A stretch of 64,000 nt of DNA from VAZQ01 sp963807865 (GTDB taxonomy: Bacteria; Pseudomonadota; Alphaproteobacteria; Rhizobiales; Xanthobacteraceae), in the NCBI GenBank assembly GCA_963807865.1, contig CAWEDK010000034.1, positions 248,001-312,000 on the forward strand. The letters are read 5' to 3'. Below the pieces are notes generated by a model, which saw only the letters and a program-made list of their open reading frames with translations, searched no databases and was not told the DNA's origin. Positions 55,280 to 64,000 of the stretch are shown piece after piece (the first letter of the stretch is position 1; each line of letters starts with the position of its first letter). Position numbers and translations under genes: made by a program.

Positions 55280-58200
55280 CTCGCCTCGCGCAGCTTCACG
55301 GCGCCTTCGAGATCGACCGAGACAAGTTGCGAGATGCCGCGTTCCGCCATGGTGACGCCGAACAGCCGGTTCATGCGCGCCATGGTGATCGGATTGTGCG
55401 TGATGATCACGAAGCGGGTGTCGGTCGCGCGCGTCATCTCGTCGAGCAGGTCGCAGAACCGCTCGATGTTGTGATCGTCGAGTGGCGCGTCGACCTCGTC
55501 CAGCACGCAGATCGGCGCCGGGTTGGTGCGGAACACCGCGAAGATCAACGCAAGCGCGGTCAGCGCCTGTTCGCCGCCGGACAGCAGCGACAGCGTCGCC
55601 GGCTTCTTGCCGGGCGGTTTGGCGATGATTTCGAGTCCCGCTTCCAGCGGGTCCTCGGCCTCGATTAGCTTCAGCTCGGCGGTGCCGCCGCTGAACAAGT
55701 GAGTGAACAGCTCGCGGAAGTGGTTGTTGACCACCTCGAACGACGCCAGCAGGCGCTCGCGGGCCTCCCGGTTGAGGCTTTGGATACCCTGGCGCAGGCG
55801 CTTGATCGCCTCGACCAGATCGTCGCGTTCGGTGGTCAGCGTGGTGTGCTGGGTCTCGACCTCGCGCAACTCCTCTTCGGCGCGCAGGTTGACGGCGCCG
55901 AGCCGCTCGCGCTCACGGCGCAGCCGCTCCAGCGTCGCCTCGACATCTGCGACTTCGGGCAGCGGCTTGTCGGGATTGAGTTCGGCAAGCCCGGCGACCT
56001 CCGCGGGCGGAACCTCGAGCATCTCGACGATCTCATGGTCGATATCGGCGAGGCGCCGCTTGCCGGCTTCGAAGCGCTCTTCGGCGCGCGCGGCGTCTTC
56101 GCGCGCGCTGCCCATCGCTTCAAGCGCCGCTCGGGCGTCGCGATCGGCCTCGGCCAGCTTGGTTTCGGCCTCGGCAAGCCGGTCGGCAGCAGCGCGGCGG
56201 TTGCCTTCCGCCCCTTCGATCTCGCCGATCAATGCGGTGCGTCGATCGGCGAAGAGTTGCGGCGCATCTTCGAGGCCCGCCCGTTCGACTTTCGCTTCTT
56301 CGATACGGACAGTCAGCGTCTCAATCTGTGAGGCGGCGCCCGCATTGCGGGTAGCCCAGCTCTCGCGGTCGGACGCGATCGTGACGAGCCGGCGGGCCGC
56401 CATCTCCGCGTCGCGCGCGAGGCCCTGTGCCTCCGCCCGCACCTCGGCAAGCTGCGCGCGGTGACCTTCGATTTCTGTCCGGACGGCGGTGAGGCGCTCC
56501 TCGACCTCGGTCGAGGGCGGCATGGCCAGAAGCGACTGCTCGACGTCGCCGCGCGCGATCGCGGCTTCGTCGCGGCTGGCGGTCAACCGCGCCTTGGCCT
56601 CGCCCAGCGCCGAACGGCGCGCCGAATTGCGGCTGATCTCGCGCTCGACCTCGGCATGCCGGTTGCGGGCCGCATGCGCCGCCTGCTGCAATTCGCGCCA
56701 GCGGGTGCGCGCGGCCGCTTCGGCCGCGGCCGCAGCGGTCACTTCCGCCTGGGCCTGTGCCGCAGCCTGTTGCCGGGTCTCGACTTCGCCGCGCACGGTC
56801 GAGAGTTCGGCCTCGATATCAGAGAGCCGGTTCTTGCCGGCAAGCCGGCGCGCCGCGCCAGTCGGCGCGTTGGCGGCGACCGAGAATCCGTCCCAGCGCC
56901 ACAGGTCGCCGTCCGCGGAAACGAGCCGCTGGCCGGGCTTGAGCAGTGGGATCAGGCGAAGCGCGTCCTCGCGCGCGATGACACCGATCTGTGCGAGCCG
57001 TCGCGCCAGCTCTTTCGGCGCCGAGACATGCGCGCCGAGCGCCTCGGCGCCGTCCGGCAGCGTGGGGTCCGCGGGATCGATCTCGGCGCCAGCCCAGCGC
57101 ATCGGAGCGGAAGGATCGACCGGCGCTTCGAGATCATCGCCCAGCGCGGCGCCGAGAGCGGCCTCGTAGCCCTTCTCGACCGTGAGATCGTCGATCACGG
57201 CCGGCCACAAATTCTTGGTGTCGACGTGCAGGAGTCTCGCCAGGGTCTTGGCTTCGGTATCGAGGCGTTGCGCGCGGCGCTCGGCGTCGGCCAGCGGGCC
57301 GCGGGCGACGTCAAGCGCCTGGCGGGCGGCCGAATGGGCGGCCTCGGTGCGCACTGACGATGCTTCTGCCTCCGTCACCGAAGCCTGCGCCTCCTCGGCG
57401 GCAAGTGCGAGTGCAGCAAGGTCGGGATGGCCGGCATTGGCAGCCTCGAGCGAGGCCAGTTCGGCTTCGACCGCGGCGGTCTCATTGGACAGACGAGCGA
57501 GCCGGTCGTCATGCGCGCGTGCCGCTTGCTCCAGCGCCTTGCGCCGGGCGGTCAGATCGGCGAGCGTTCCGGTCAACTCGCCGAAAGTCTTTTCGGCGGT
57601 GCCCAGCACCGCATCGGCCTCGGCCACGCGCGCCTCGGCGCCGGTACGCTTCTGGGCGTTGGCATCGATGTCGTGCTTGAGGGCTTCCTCTTCGGCCGCG
57701 AGCTTGGTGAGGGCGGCTTCGGCATCGACTACATGCTGGCGCTCGCGTTCGATGTCGCCGCCAAGCTGGACGAGCCGGCGGTCAAGCTCGGCCATCCGCT
57801 CGCGCGCGCGGGCTTCCTCGCGCTCCAGGGTCTCGCGCGCTACGACGAGCCGATGCAGGCCGGCGGCGGCCGCCGCTTCGGCTTCACGCAACGCCGGCAG
57901 TTCGGCCGCCGCCAGCGCCTGCCGGGTCGCAGCCTCAGCCTGTTCTCCGGTACGTTCCGCGACGATCCGCACCGCCAGGTTCTTGGCCTGCTCGGCCTCG
58001 GCGAGTTCGGCGCTCGCCGCCATCCAGCGCAGGTGGAACAGAGTTGCTTCCGTCCGGCGGATCTGGCCGGCGATATTGCGGTAGCGTACCGCCTGACGCG
58101 CCTGGGTCTTGAGCGACGCCATCTGCGCGCTCAACTGGTTGATGACGTCTTCGAGCCGCACGAGGTTCTGCTCGGCGGCGCGCAGCCGCAGTTCGGCCTC

Positions 58201-58734
58201 GTGGCGCCGGGCGTGCAGGCCGGAAATGCCGGCCGCTTCTTCCAGCACCCGGCGGCGCTGTTCGGGCTTGGCCTGGATGATCTCGCCGATGCGGCCCTGA
58301 TGCACCAGCGCCGGCGAGCGCGAACCGGTCGAAGCGTCGGCGAACAGGATCTGCACGTCGCGGGCACGCACTTCGCGGCCGTTGATGCGGTAGGTCGAGC
58401 CCTGGTCGCGCTCGATCCGGCGCGAGACGTCGAGGCTTTCGGTATCGTTGAACTGCGCCGGGGCGGTGCGCGTGCTGTTGTCGATGTGCATCGCGACTTC
58501 GGCGTTGTTGCGCCCGGGCCGGGTGTTGGTGCCGGCGAAGATCACGTCGTCCATGTCGGCGGCGCGCAGCGACTTGTGCGAGGTCTCGCCCATGACCCAG
58601 CGCAGCGCTTCGACCAGGTTCGACTTGCCGCAGCCGTTCGGCCCGACCACGCCGGTGAGACCCGGCTCGATCAGGAAGTCGGTAGGCTCGACGAACGATT
58701 TAAAGCCAAGCAGGCGCAGCCGCGTGAGCTTCAT
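55276..58734 (-). CDS. smc: Chromosome segregation ATPase SMC
   Basis: 1152 residues, full length. Walker A GPNGCGKSN is at 31-39; long coiled coils run on both sides of a hinge near 500-640 (glycines in YEAALGAALGDDLEAPVDPS); the signature LSGGEQALTALALIFAVF and Walker B VLDEVDAPLDDHNIERFCDL are at the C-terminal end. SMC organises and segregates the chromosome with ScpA/ScpB, which are not encoded here. The dsbA-like and dciA-like genes upstream on the same strand are usual neighbours in alphaproteobacteria. The longest gene in the window and free of frameshifts. Confidence 0.98.
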   Translation of the reverse strand: MKLTRLRLLGFKSFVEPTDFLIEPGLTGVVGPNGCGKSNLVEALRWVMGETSHKSLRAADMDDVIFAGTNTRPGRNNAEVAMHIDNSTRTAPAQFNDTESLDVSRRIERDQGSTYRINGREVRARDVQILFADASTGSRSPALVHQGRIGEIIQAKPEQRRRVLEEAAGISGLHARRHEAELRLRAAEQNLVRLEDVINQLSAQMASLKTQARQAVRYRNIAGQIRRTEATLFHLRWMAASAELAEAEQAKNLAVRIVAERTGEQAEAATRQALAAAELPALREAEAAAAAGLHRLVVARETLEREEARARERMAELDRRLVQLGGDIERERQHVVDAEAALTKLAAEEEALKHDIDANAQKRTGAEARVAEADAVLGTAEKTFGELTGTLADLTARRKALEQAARAHDDRLARLSNETAAVEAELASLEAANAGHPDLAALALAAEEAQASVTEAEASSVRTEAAHSAARQALDVARGPLADAERRAQRLDTEAKTLARLLHVDTKNLWPAVIDDLTVEKGYEAALGAALGDDLEAPVDPSAPMRWAGAEIDPADPTLPDGAEALGAHVSAPKELARRLAQIGVIAREDALRLIPLLKPGQRLVSADGDLWRWDGFSVAANAPTGAARRLAGKNRLSDIEAELSTVRGEVETRQQAAAQAQAEVTAAAAAEAAARTRWRELQQAAHAARNRHAEVEREISRNSARRSALGEAKARLTASRDEAAIARGDVEQSLLAMPPSTEVEERLTAVRTEIEGHRAQLAEVRAEAQGLARDAEMAARRLVTIASDRESWATRNAGAASQIETLTVRIEEAKVERAGLEDAPQLFADRRTALIGEIEGAEGNRRAAADRLAEAETKLAEADRDARAALEAMGSAREDAARAEERFEAGKRRLADIDHEIVEMLEVPPAEVAGLAELNPDKPLPEVADVEATLERLRRERERLGAVNLRAEEELREVETQHTTLTTERDDLVEAIKRLRQGIQSLNREARERLLASFEVVNNHFRELFTHLFSGGTAELKLIEAEDPLEAGLEIIAKPPGKKPATLSLLSGGEQALTALALIFAVFRTNPAPICVLDEVDAPLDDHNIERFCDLLDEMTRATDTRFVIITHNPITMARMNRLFGVTMAERGISQLVSVDLEGAVKLREAS

Positions 58735-58958
58735 GCCGACGCTATTCCATTCATAATGGACCAGGACCCGAGGGAATCATCCTCAGGTCTCGGGCCCAGG
58801 GGTTGGGTCGAGTTGTGAAACATGTGCCGCATCGGCCGGGAGAATAAATCGCCGCCGGTGATTGCGCAACAGAAAGAACGCGTTATTCAACCCTAATCGC
58901 TGTCCGGGCGACTGTGGCCGGGCAGCCGGACATAAAGAGACCCGGCCAAAAACTATTG

Positions 58959-59651
58959 TCAGCCCTTGAGATTGGCCTCGATCTGCTTGGTCAGCTCATC
59001 CAGCGTGGGCGAGCCGCGGAGAATCTTGCCGTTGACGAAAAACGTCGGCGTCGAGGTCACCTGGAACTTCTGCGCTGCCCGTGCGCGCACCTCCTCGATG
59101 CCGTCGAGCACCCGCTGATTCGCCAGGCAGGCGTCGAACGACTCCTGCGTGTAACCGGCCTGCTTGGCGATCGCCAGCAATGGCACCAGCGGCTTCTGCA
59201 CCACCCAGTCCTTCTGCTGGGCGAACAGCGTCTCGATCATCGGGAAGTATTTGTCCTTGTCGCCGCAGCGCGCCAGCATGAAGCCGGCGGCGGCCAGCGG
59301 ATCGAGCGGGAATTCCCGGAAGATAAAGCGCACCTTGCCGGTGTCGATGTAGGTCTTCTTGAGCTCCGGGTAGACCGTCTCGTGGAACTGGGCGCAGTGC
59401 GGGCACGTCATCGACGCGTATTCGATCACCGTGACCGGCGCATTCGGACTGCCCACCGCCTGCTCGCCGAGCGGGCCGGGAACCATCAGTTCGGCAGCGG
59501 CCCCGCTGGACAGCGATTGTGCCGGCGTTACCGGTGTCGCCGGGGTGGCCGGAGGTTTGCCCTGGCTCCAGGCATAATAGCCGCCGCCGGCGGCTGCGGC
59601 GATCACGACCGTTGCGGTCCCGATCAGCAGGTTTCGACGCGAAATATCCAC
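58959..59651 (-). CDS. DsbA-family exported thiol-disulfide oxidoreductase
   Basis: 230 residues. A twin-arginine-like N-terminus (MDISRRNLLIGTATVVIAAA) is followed by a Pro-rich linker and a thioredoxin fold with the active-site pair C83-P-H-C86 (YASMTCPHCAQFH). The cis-proline loop is STPTFFVNGK. The long helical insert VRFIFREFPLDPLAAAGFML is typical of the BdbD/DsbA group found next to smc in alphaproteobacteria. It probably forms disulfides in periplasmic proteins. Confidence 0.94.
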   Translation of the reverse strand: MDISRRNLLIGTATVVIAAAAGGGYYAWSQGKPPATPATPVTPAQSLSSGAAAELMVPGPLGEQAVGSPNAPVTVIEYASMTCPHCAQFHETVYPELKKTYIDTGKVRFIFREFPLDPLAAAGFMLARCGDKDKYFPMIETLFAQQKDWVVQKPLVPLLAIAKQAGYTQESFDACLANQRVLDGIEEVRARAAQKFQVTSTPTFFVNGKILRGSPTLDELTKQIEANLKG

Positions 59652-59753
59652 GATCGTATTCCTTCAGCTGCAGGCGGCCGGGCCCGGAAAGTCGCGTATC
59701 CTGAAATGGCAATTGTGGCAATGGCGCGCCAAGCGCAAGCACATTGCCCACAC

Positions 59754-60260
59754 TCACGGCTGTTTGATGGCCGCGCCCAGCCGGGCGAGCGCCTGGCGCA
59801 GGTTTTCGTCCTCGATCTCGGGCAATGACCGGGCAACGGCCTCGGTGGCCGCAGGGTCGGGGCCGGCGGGCGGACGGCTGCGCTCCCGCCGTAGCGGCGC
59901 CTGCCGCAGCCGCATGCCGGCGATCGCCTGCCAGCCGAAAAAGCGGTTCACCCGTTCCAGGATGATGGCGGACAGGTGCTGAATCTCGATCGCGGTCGGC
60001 CCCTCGACCCGCAGCACCAGGGTGCCGGGTTCGGCGGTCTGGCCATCCAGCGGCCGCGGCCACTGGATTTTTTCCGGCTGGGAGTGGGCGGCGATCTCGG
60101 GTCCGACGATGTCGGTCCAGCGCGTCACCAGTTCGGTCGACGCGAAGCCCTGCCGGGCGAAGGCGTCATTGAGCGTCCTGCCGAGCAGTTCGGCCAACGG
60201 ACGGGGGCGCGATCTGGCGGGCTTGTTCATCGCGGAATGGTCTGCCATCGATCGGCTCAT
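59754..60260 (-). CDS. DUF721 (DciA-like) protein
   Basis: 168 residues if started at ATG 60260; in-frame ATGs at 60248 and 60230 are alternatives and none has a clear ribosome site. The DUF721 core is PLAELLGRTLNDAFARQGFA, WTDIVGPEIAAHSQPEKIQW, GTLVLRVEGPTAIEIQHLSA and INRFFGW-like VNRFFGWQAIAGMRL. DciA proteins load or recruit the DnaB helicase in bacteria without DnaC. It is divergent from mutY and sits upstream of the dsbA-like gene. Confidence 0.9.
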   Translation of the reverse strand: MSRSMADHSAMNKPARSRPRPLAELLGRTLNDAFARQGFASTELVTRWTDIVGPEIAAHSQPEKIQWPRPLDGQTAEPGTLVLRVEGPTAIEIQHLSAIILERVNRFFGWQAIAGMRLRQAPLRRERSRPPAGPDPAATEAVARSLPEIEDENLRQALARLGAAIKQP

Positions 60261-60301
60261 GACGCTAGATGCGCCGAATGGGAAGGCCCGATCCAGCCTC
60301 C

Positions 60302-60382
60302 GTTCGTCCCCGCGAAAGCGGGGACCCGGGACCAGTAGCGTCGCGCCATCCGCGCCAGGTTCCCGCTCACGCGGGAGCGAAC
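60302..60382. repeat. Palindromic repeat (GTTCGTCCCCGCGAAAGCGGGGAC type)
   Basis: A strong hairpin GTCCCCGCGAAAGCGGGGAC is followed by CCCGCTCACGCGGGAGCGAAC; outer ends GTTCG and CGAAC pair. It lies between the divergent dciA-like and mutY genes. Its right arm contains GGGAG, seven bases before the mutY start codon, so the repeat appears to supply the ribosome site. Confidence 0.85.
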
Positions 60383-60384
60383 GG

Positions 60385-61468
60385 ATGGCGCGTGCGTCGG
60401 TCCCCGACGCGGCGGCGCTGCTCGCCTGGTACGACCGCCACCGGCGCGTGCTGCCGTGGCGGGCGGAGGAAGGTCAGACACCCGATCCGTACCGGGTATG
60501 GCTCTCCGAGATCATGCTGCAGCAGACCACCGTGCGGGCGGTGGCGCCGTACTTCGCGCGTTTCCTCGAACGCTGGCCGGATGTCCACGCGCTCGCCGCG
60601 GCGCCGCTCGACGACGTGCTCAGGCTGTGGGCCGGGCTCGGCTATTATGCGCGCGCGCGCAATCTGCATGCCTGCGCGCAGGCGGTTGCCGCGCGTCCCG
60701 ACCGGCAATTTCCGCTGACCGAGGCCGAACTGGCGACGCTGCCCGGCATCGGGCCCTATACCGCGGCCGCGATCGCGGCGATTGCGTTCGATGCGCCCGC
60801 CGCCGCGGTCGATGGCAACGTCGAACGCGTGGTCACACGTCTGTTCGCCTTGGAACGCGAATTGCCGGCCGCCAAGCCCGAGATTCGTGCATTGACGCAG
60901 GCACTGGTGCCGGCAAGCGCGCAGCGGAGACTTCGCGCAGGCGCTGATGGACCTCGGCGCGACGATCTGCACGCCGAGGAAGCCGGCCTGTGCGCTCTGC
61001 CCATGGATGGAGCCGTGCGACGCGCGCCGGCGCGGCGACCCCGAGACGTTTCCGCGCAAGGCGGCGAAGAAGGAAGGCAAGCTGCGGCGCGGCGCGGCGT
61101 TCGTGGTACGGCGCGCCGATGGGTTTGTGCTGGTGCGCTCGCGGCCGCCCAAGGGCCTGCTCGGCGGCATGACGGAGGTGCCGACGACGAACTGGACGCA
61201 CGACTTCGACGCTGCGAGAGCGCTTGGAGCCGCACCGCCGCTATCCGGCGTGCGGCCGAAATGGCGCCGGCTCCCCGGCGTCGTGACGCATGTGTTCACG
61301 CATTTCCCGCTGGAGCTTACGATCTATGTGGCGGAGGTCGCGGGATCGACGCCCGCGCCCGAGGGTATGCGCTGGGTGCCGCTCGCGACGCTTGCCGGCG
61401 AGGCGCTGCCCAACGTCATGCGCAAGGTGCTGGCGCATGCGGGGCTGGAACTCCGTCGGGTTGAATGA
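60385..61468 (+). CDS. mutY: A/G-specific adenine DNA glycosylase, one frameshift
   Basis: ATG 60385 follows GGGAG by seven bases. The catalytic glutamate is in SEIMLQQTTV (E42), the helix-hairpin-helix in LPGIGPYTAAAIAAIAFD with the catalytic aspartate in AAAVDGNVERV. After VPASAQ an extra base near 60925 shifts the frame; corrected, DFAQALMDLGATICTPRKPA and the iron-sulfur ligands CTPRKPACALCPWMEPC follow. The C-terminal NUDIX-like domain that senses 8-oxoguanine is complete (VRPKWRRLPGVVTHVFTHF). MutY removes adenine mispaired with 8-oxoguanine. Confidence 0.94.
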
Positions 61469-61475
61469 GAGGCTG

Positions 61476-61553
61476 GTAGTCCGGATTGAGTGCAAGCGAA
61501 ATCCGGGGACGTGAAAAGAGGTCCCGGATGTCGCTTCGCTCCATCCGGGCTAC
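61476..61553. repeat. Palindromic repeat (GTAG...CCGGAT...GGGCTAC type), copy 2
   Basis: Same type as 36408-36490: right arm TCGCTTCGCTCCATCCGGGCTAC is intact, while the left arm (GTAGTCCGGATTGAGTGCAAGCG) has several mismatches. It begins eight bases after the mutY stop. Confidence 0.85.
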
Positions 61554-61691
61554 ATGCCCTGCCCAAATCTCGCGCGCATGCGCTAGGATAGCGGGACGCG
61601 CGGTCCGCAGAGGCCGAGGGGCAGGGGAGAGAGACGTCATGTCACCAACAATCGCGATGCGCTTGCCGCGGGCGCGAGCAGGGGAGCCGCG

Positions 61692-62660
<969 letters not shown>

Positions 62661-62690
62661 GATTTGCCAGGGGGATGGCGGTTGTTGTTG

Positions 62691-62719
62691 TGCCCTCTCT
62701 CCTCTTGCGGGAGAGGGTA
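62691..62719. repeat. Partial CCCTCTC / GAGAGGG hairpin
   Basis: A single hairpin, TGCCCTCTCTCCTCTTGCGG followed by GAGAGGGTA, matching one end of the double palindrome at 43371-43512. Lies between the SMP-30 and RidA-like genes. Confidence 0.75.
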
Positions 62720-62770
62720 CGAATTGTGCGCGTCGAACTTGCGGCAACAGTCAACGGAGAGTGAAACAAC

Positions 62771-63121
62771 ATGAGCGTCGAACGTAAAGAAGTCGGGCCG
62801 CGGATGAGCCAGATCGTCATCCACGGCAACACGGTCTATCTCGCCGGCGTGGTGGCGCGCGAGCAGGCCGGCAAGAGCGTCACCGAACAGACGCGGGAAA
62901 TCCTCGCCACCATCGACGGCTACCTGAAGCAAGCCGGCACCGACAAGACCAAGCTCCTGTCGACGAATATCTGGCTCACCGACATGGCGACGTTCGGCGA
63001 GATGAACGCCGTATGGGACGGCTGGGTGGCGCCCGGTCATACGCCGGCGCGCGCCACCGTCGAGGCCAAGCTCGCGGCGCCGCAATACAAGGTCGAGATC
63101 ATGGTGACGGCGGCGCGCTAA
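62771..63121 (+). CDS. RidA/YjgF family protein
   Basis: 116 residues. NTVYLAGVVAREQAGKSVTE, TREILATIDGYLKQAGTDKT and YKVEIMVTAAR are the family blocks. The usual catalytic arginine segment is replaced by GHTPARATVEAKLAAPQYKV, so it belongs to one of the Rid subgroups (Rid4-7 like) rather than classical RidA, whose imine-deaminase activity may not apply. Its stop is twelve bases from the next start, within an AAGGAGG-containing gap. Confidence 0.9.
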   Translation: MSVERKEVGPRMSQIVIHGNTVYLAGVVAREQAGKSVTEQTREILATIDGYLKQAGTDKTKLLSTNIWLTDMATFGEMNAVWDGWVAPGHTPARATVEAKLAAPQYKVEIMVTAAR

Positions 63122-63132
63122 AGGAGGCCAGC

Positions 63133-64000
63133 ATGCGATTTGACCGCCGGGCGTTCCTGCAGCTTGCGGCGGGCGCGGCCGTCGTCCCGGCGCTTTCGCT
63201 GAACGCGCGAGCGCAGGCCTATCCCGCGCGGCCGCTGCGCCTGGTCATCGGCTTTCCGGCCGGCGGACCGAACGACATCCTCGGCCGACTGATGGCGGGT
63301 TGGTTGTCGGAGCGACTCGGCCAGCCGGTCGTGGTCGAAAACAGGCCGGGCCAATCCGGCAACATCGCGAGCGAGGAGGTGGTGCGCGCGGCGCCCGACG
63401 GCTACACGCTGCTGTTGATGGGGCCTGCGAACGCGATCAGCGGCTCGCTCTATCCCAATCTCAACTTCAGCGCCGTGCGCGACCTCGCGCCGGTGGCGGC
63501 GATCACCCGCGAGGCACTGGTGATGGTGGTCCACCCGTCGGTGACGGCGAAGACGGTCGTGGAATTCATCGCCGACGCCAAGGCCAACCCGGGCAAGCTG
63601 AAGATGGCGTCGACCGGCAACGGCAGTTCGCCGCACGTGACCGGCGAACTGTTCAAGATGATGACCGGCCTCGATCTGCCGGTCGTGCATTACGCCGGCG
63701 GCGGGCCCGCGCTGAAGGCGATGATCGCCGGCGAGACGCAGATGATGTTCGAGCCGATGTCGGCATCGATCGAGCCGGTGCGCACCGGCAAGCTGCGCGC
63801 GCTCGGCGTGACGACGGCGGCGCGATCGGCGGCGTTGCCGGATGTCCCGGCCGTCGGCGAATTCGTGCCGGGCTATGAAGCGAGCGCGCTCACCGGAATC
63901 GGCGCGCCGCGCGATACACCGGCGGCGGTGATCGAGCGGCTCAACCGGGAAATCAACGCGGCGTTCGTCCGACCCCGGGATGAAGGCGCGGCTCGCCGAC
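63133..64000 (+). CDS. Bug-family solute receptor (runs off the window), one frameshift
   Basis: ATG 63133 has AAGGAGG five bases before. Twin-arginine-like signal MRFDRRAFLQLAAGAAVVPA, then YPARPLRLVIGFPAGGPNDI, GQPVVVENRPGQSGNIASEE, ALVMVVHPSVTAKTVVEFIA and GIGAPRDTPAAVIERLNREI. Near 63968 the frame reads AFVRPRDEGA; removing one C gives AFVDPGMKARLAD, the normal family ending, so this too is a single-base insertion. The gene continues beyond base 64000. It probably belongs with the SMP-30 and RidA-like genes. Confidence 0.92.
   Translation, partial: MRFDRRAFLQLAAGAAVVPALSLNARAQAYPARPLRLVIGFPAGGPNDILGRLMAGWLSERLGQPVVVENRPGQSGNIASEEVVRAAPDGYTLLLMGPANAISGSLYPNLNFSAVRDLAPVAAITREALVMVVHPSVTAKTVVEFIADAKANPGKLKMASTGNGSSPHVTGELFKMMTGLDLPVVHYAGGGPALKAMIAGETQMMFEPMSASIEPVRTGKLRALGVTTAARSAALPDVPAVGEFVPGYEASALTGIGAPRDTPAAVIERLNREINAAFVRPRDEGAARR

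Overview
This window is a stretch of high-GC chromosome from an alphaproteobacterium, most likely of the order Hyphomicrobiales near Bradyrhizobium or Xanthobacteraceae. The evidence is gene content: a cytochrome bc1 operon, the MoxR/DUF58/DUF4159 cluster followed by DUF1285, CoA pyrophosphatase, DUF6111 and CCA-adding enzyme, Bug-type solute receptors, a gamma-resorcylate decarboxylase pair, and many GC-rich intergenic palindromes typical of these genomes. Cytochrome b and c1 are separate genes here, unlike the fused FbcH of Bradyrhizobium, so a neighbouring family is favoured. I saw no rRNA, tRNA, CRISPR array, prophage or transposase gene.

Layout. 1-8.3 kb: end of ligD, a MetE-like barrel protein, cold shock protein, DUF2252, L,D-transpeptidase, TAXI receptor, metallo-hydrolase, glutathionyl-hydroquinone reductase, GNAT. 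8.3-12.8 kb: an HdeA-like protein and a probable zinc-uptake locus (operator-like palindrome, DUF2946 protein, ZnuD-like TonB receptor that runs into an Omp25-like barrel). 12.8-21 kb: NYN/LOTUS protein and the MoxR, DUF58, BatA/DUF4159, VWA-like operon. 21-24.3 kb: DUF1285, NUDIX, DUF6111, cca. 24.3-27.1 kb: a TIR-TPR protein paired with an unknown exported protein. 27-33.4 kb: TauE-like exporter, ATPase, hemF with an overlapping substrate-binding protein, then two decayed tandem substrate-binding genes. 33.6-38 kb: trmL, mepA, DUF4145, CmcJ-like, all separated by palindromes, and a 29-codon membrane peptide. 38-51.5 kb: petABC, UbiD-like decarboxylase, mtnP, a flavoprotein, apt, a Bug receptor, DUF4239, two P-loop ATPases, an M48 protease and LemA. 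51.7-55.3 kb: two gamma-resorcylate decarboxylase paralogues and an MFS transporter. 55.3-64 kb: smc, DsbA-like, DciA-like, mutY (convergent on the other strand), SMP-30, RidA-like and a truncated Bug receptor.

Two window-wide patterns matter most. First, there is a family of paired, CTAG-ended palindromes, three copies of one subtype and two of another. The stems co-vary and the two palindromes always keep the same order. They sit directly next to start codons or stop codons. I consider this the best candidate for something undescribed. Second, at least a dozen otherwise intact genes are broken by one extra base, nearly always an insertion and often a doubled base. This looks like a systematic sequencing or assembly artefact rather than gene decay, and many of the 'broken' genes below should be read as intact. 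The two tandem substrate-binding genes at 31.5-33.35 kb are different: they carry mixed insertions, deletions and stops and look truly dead.
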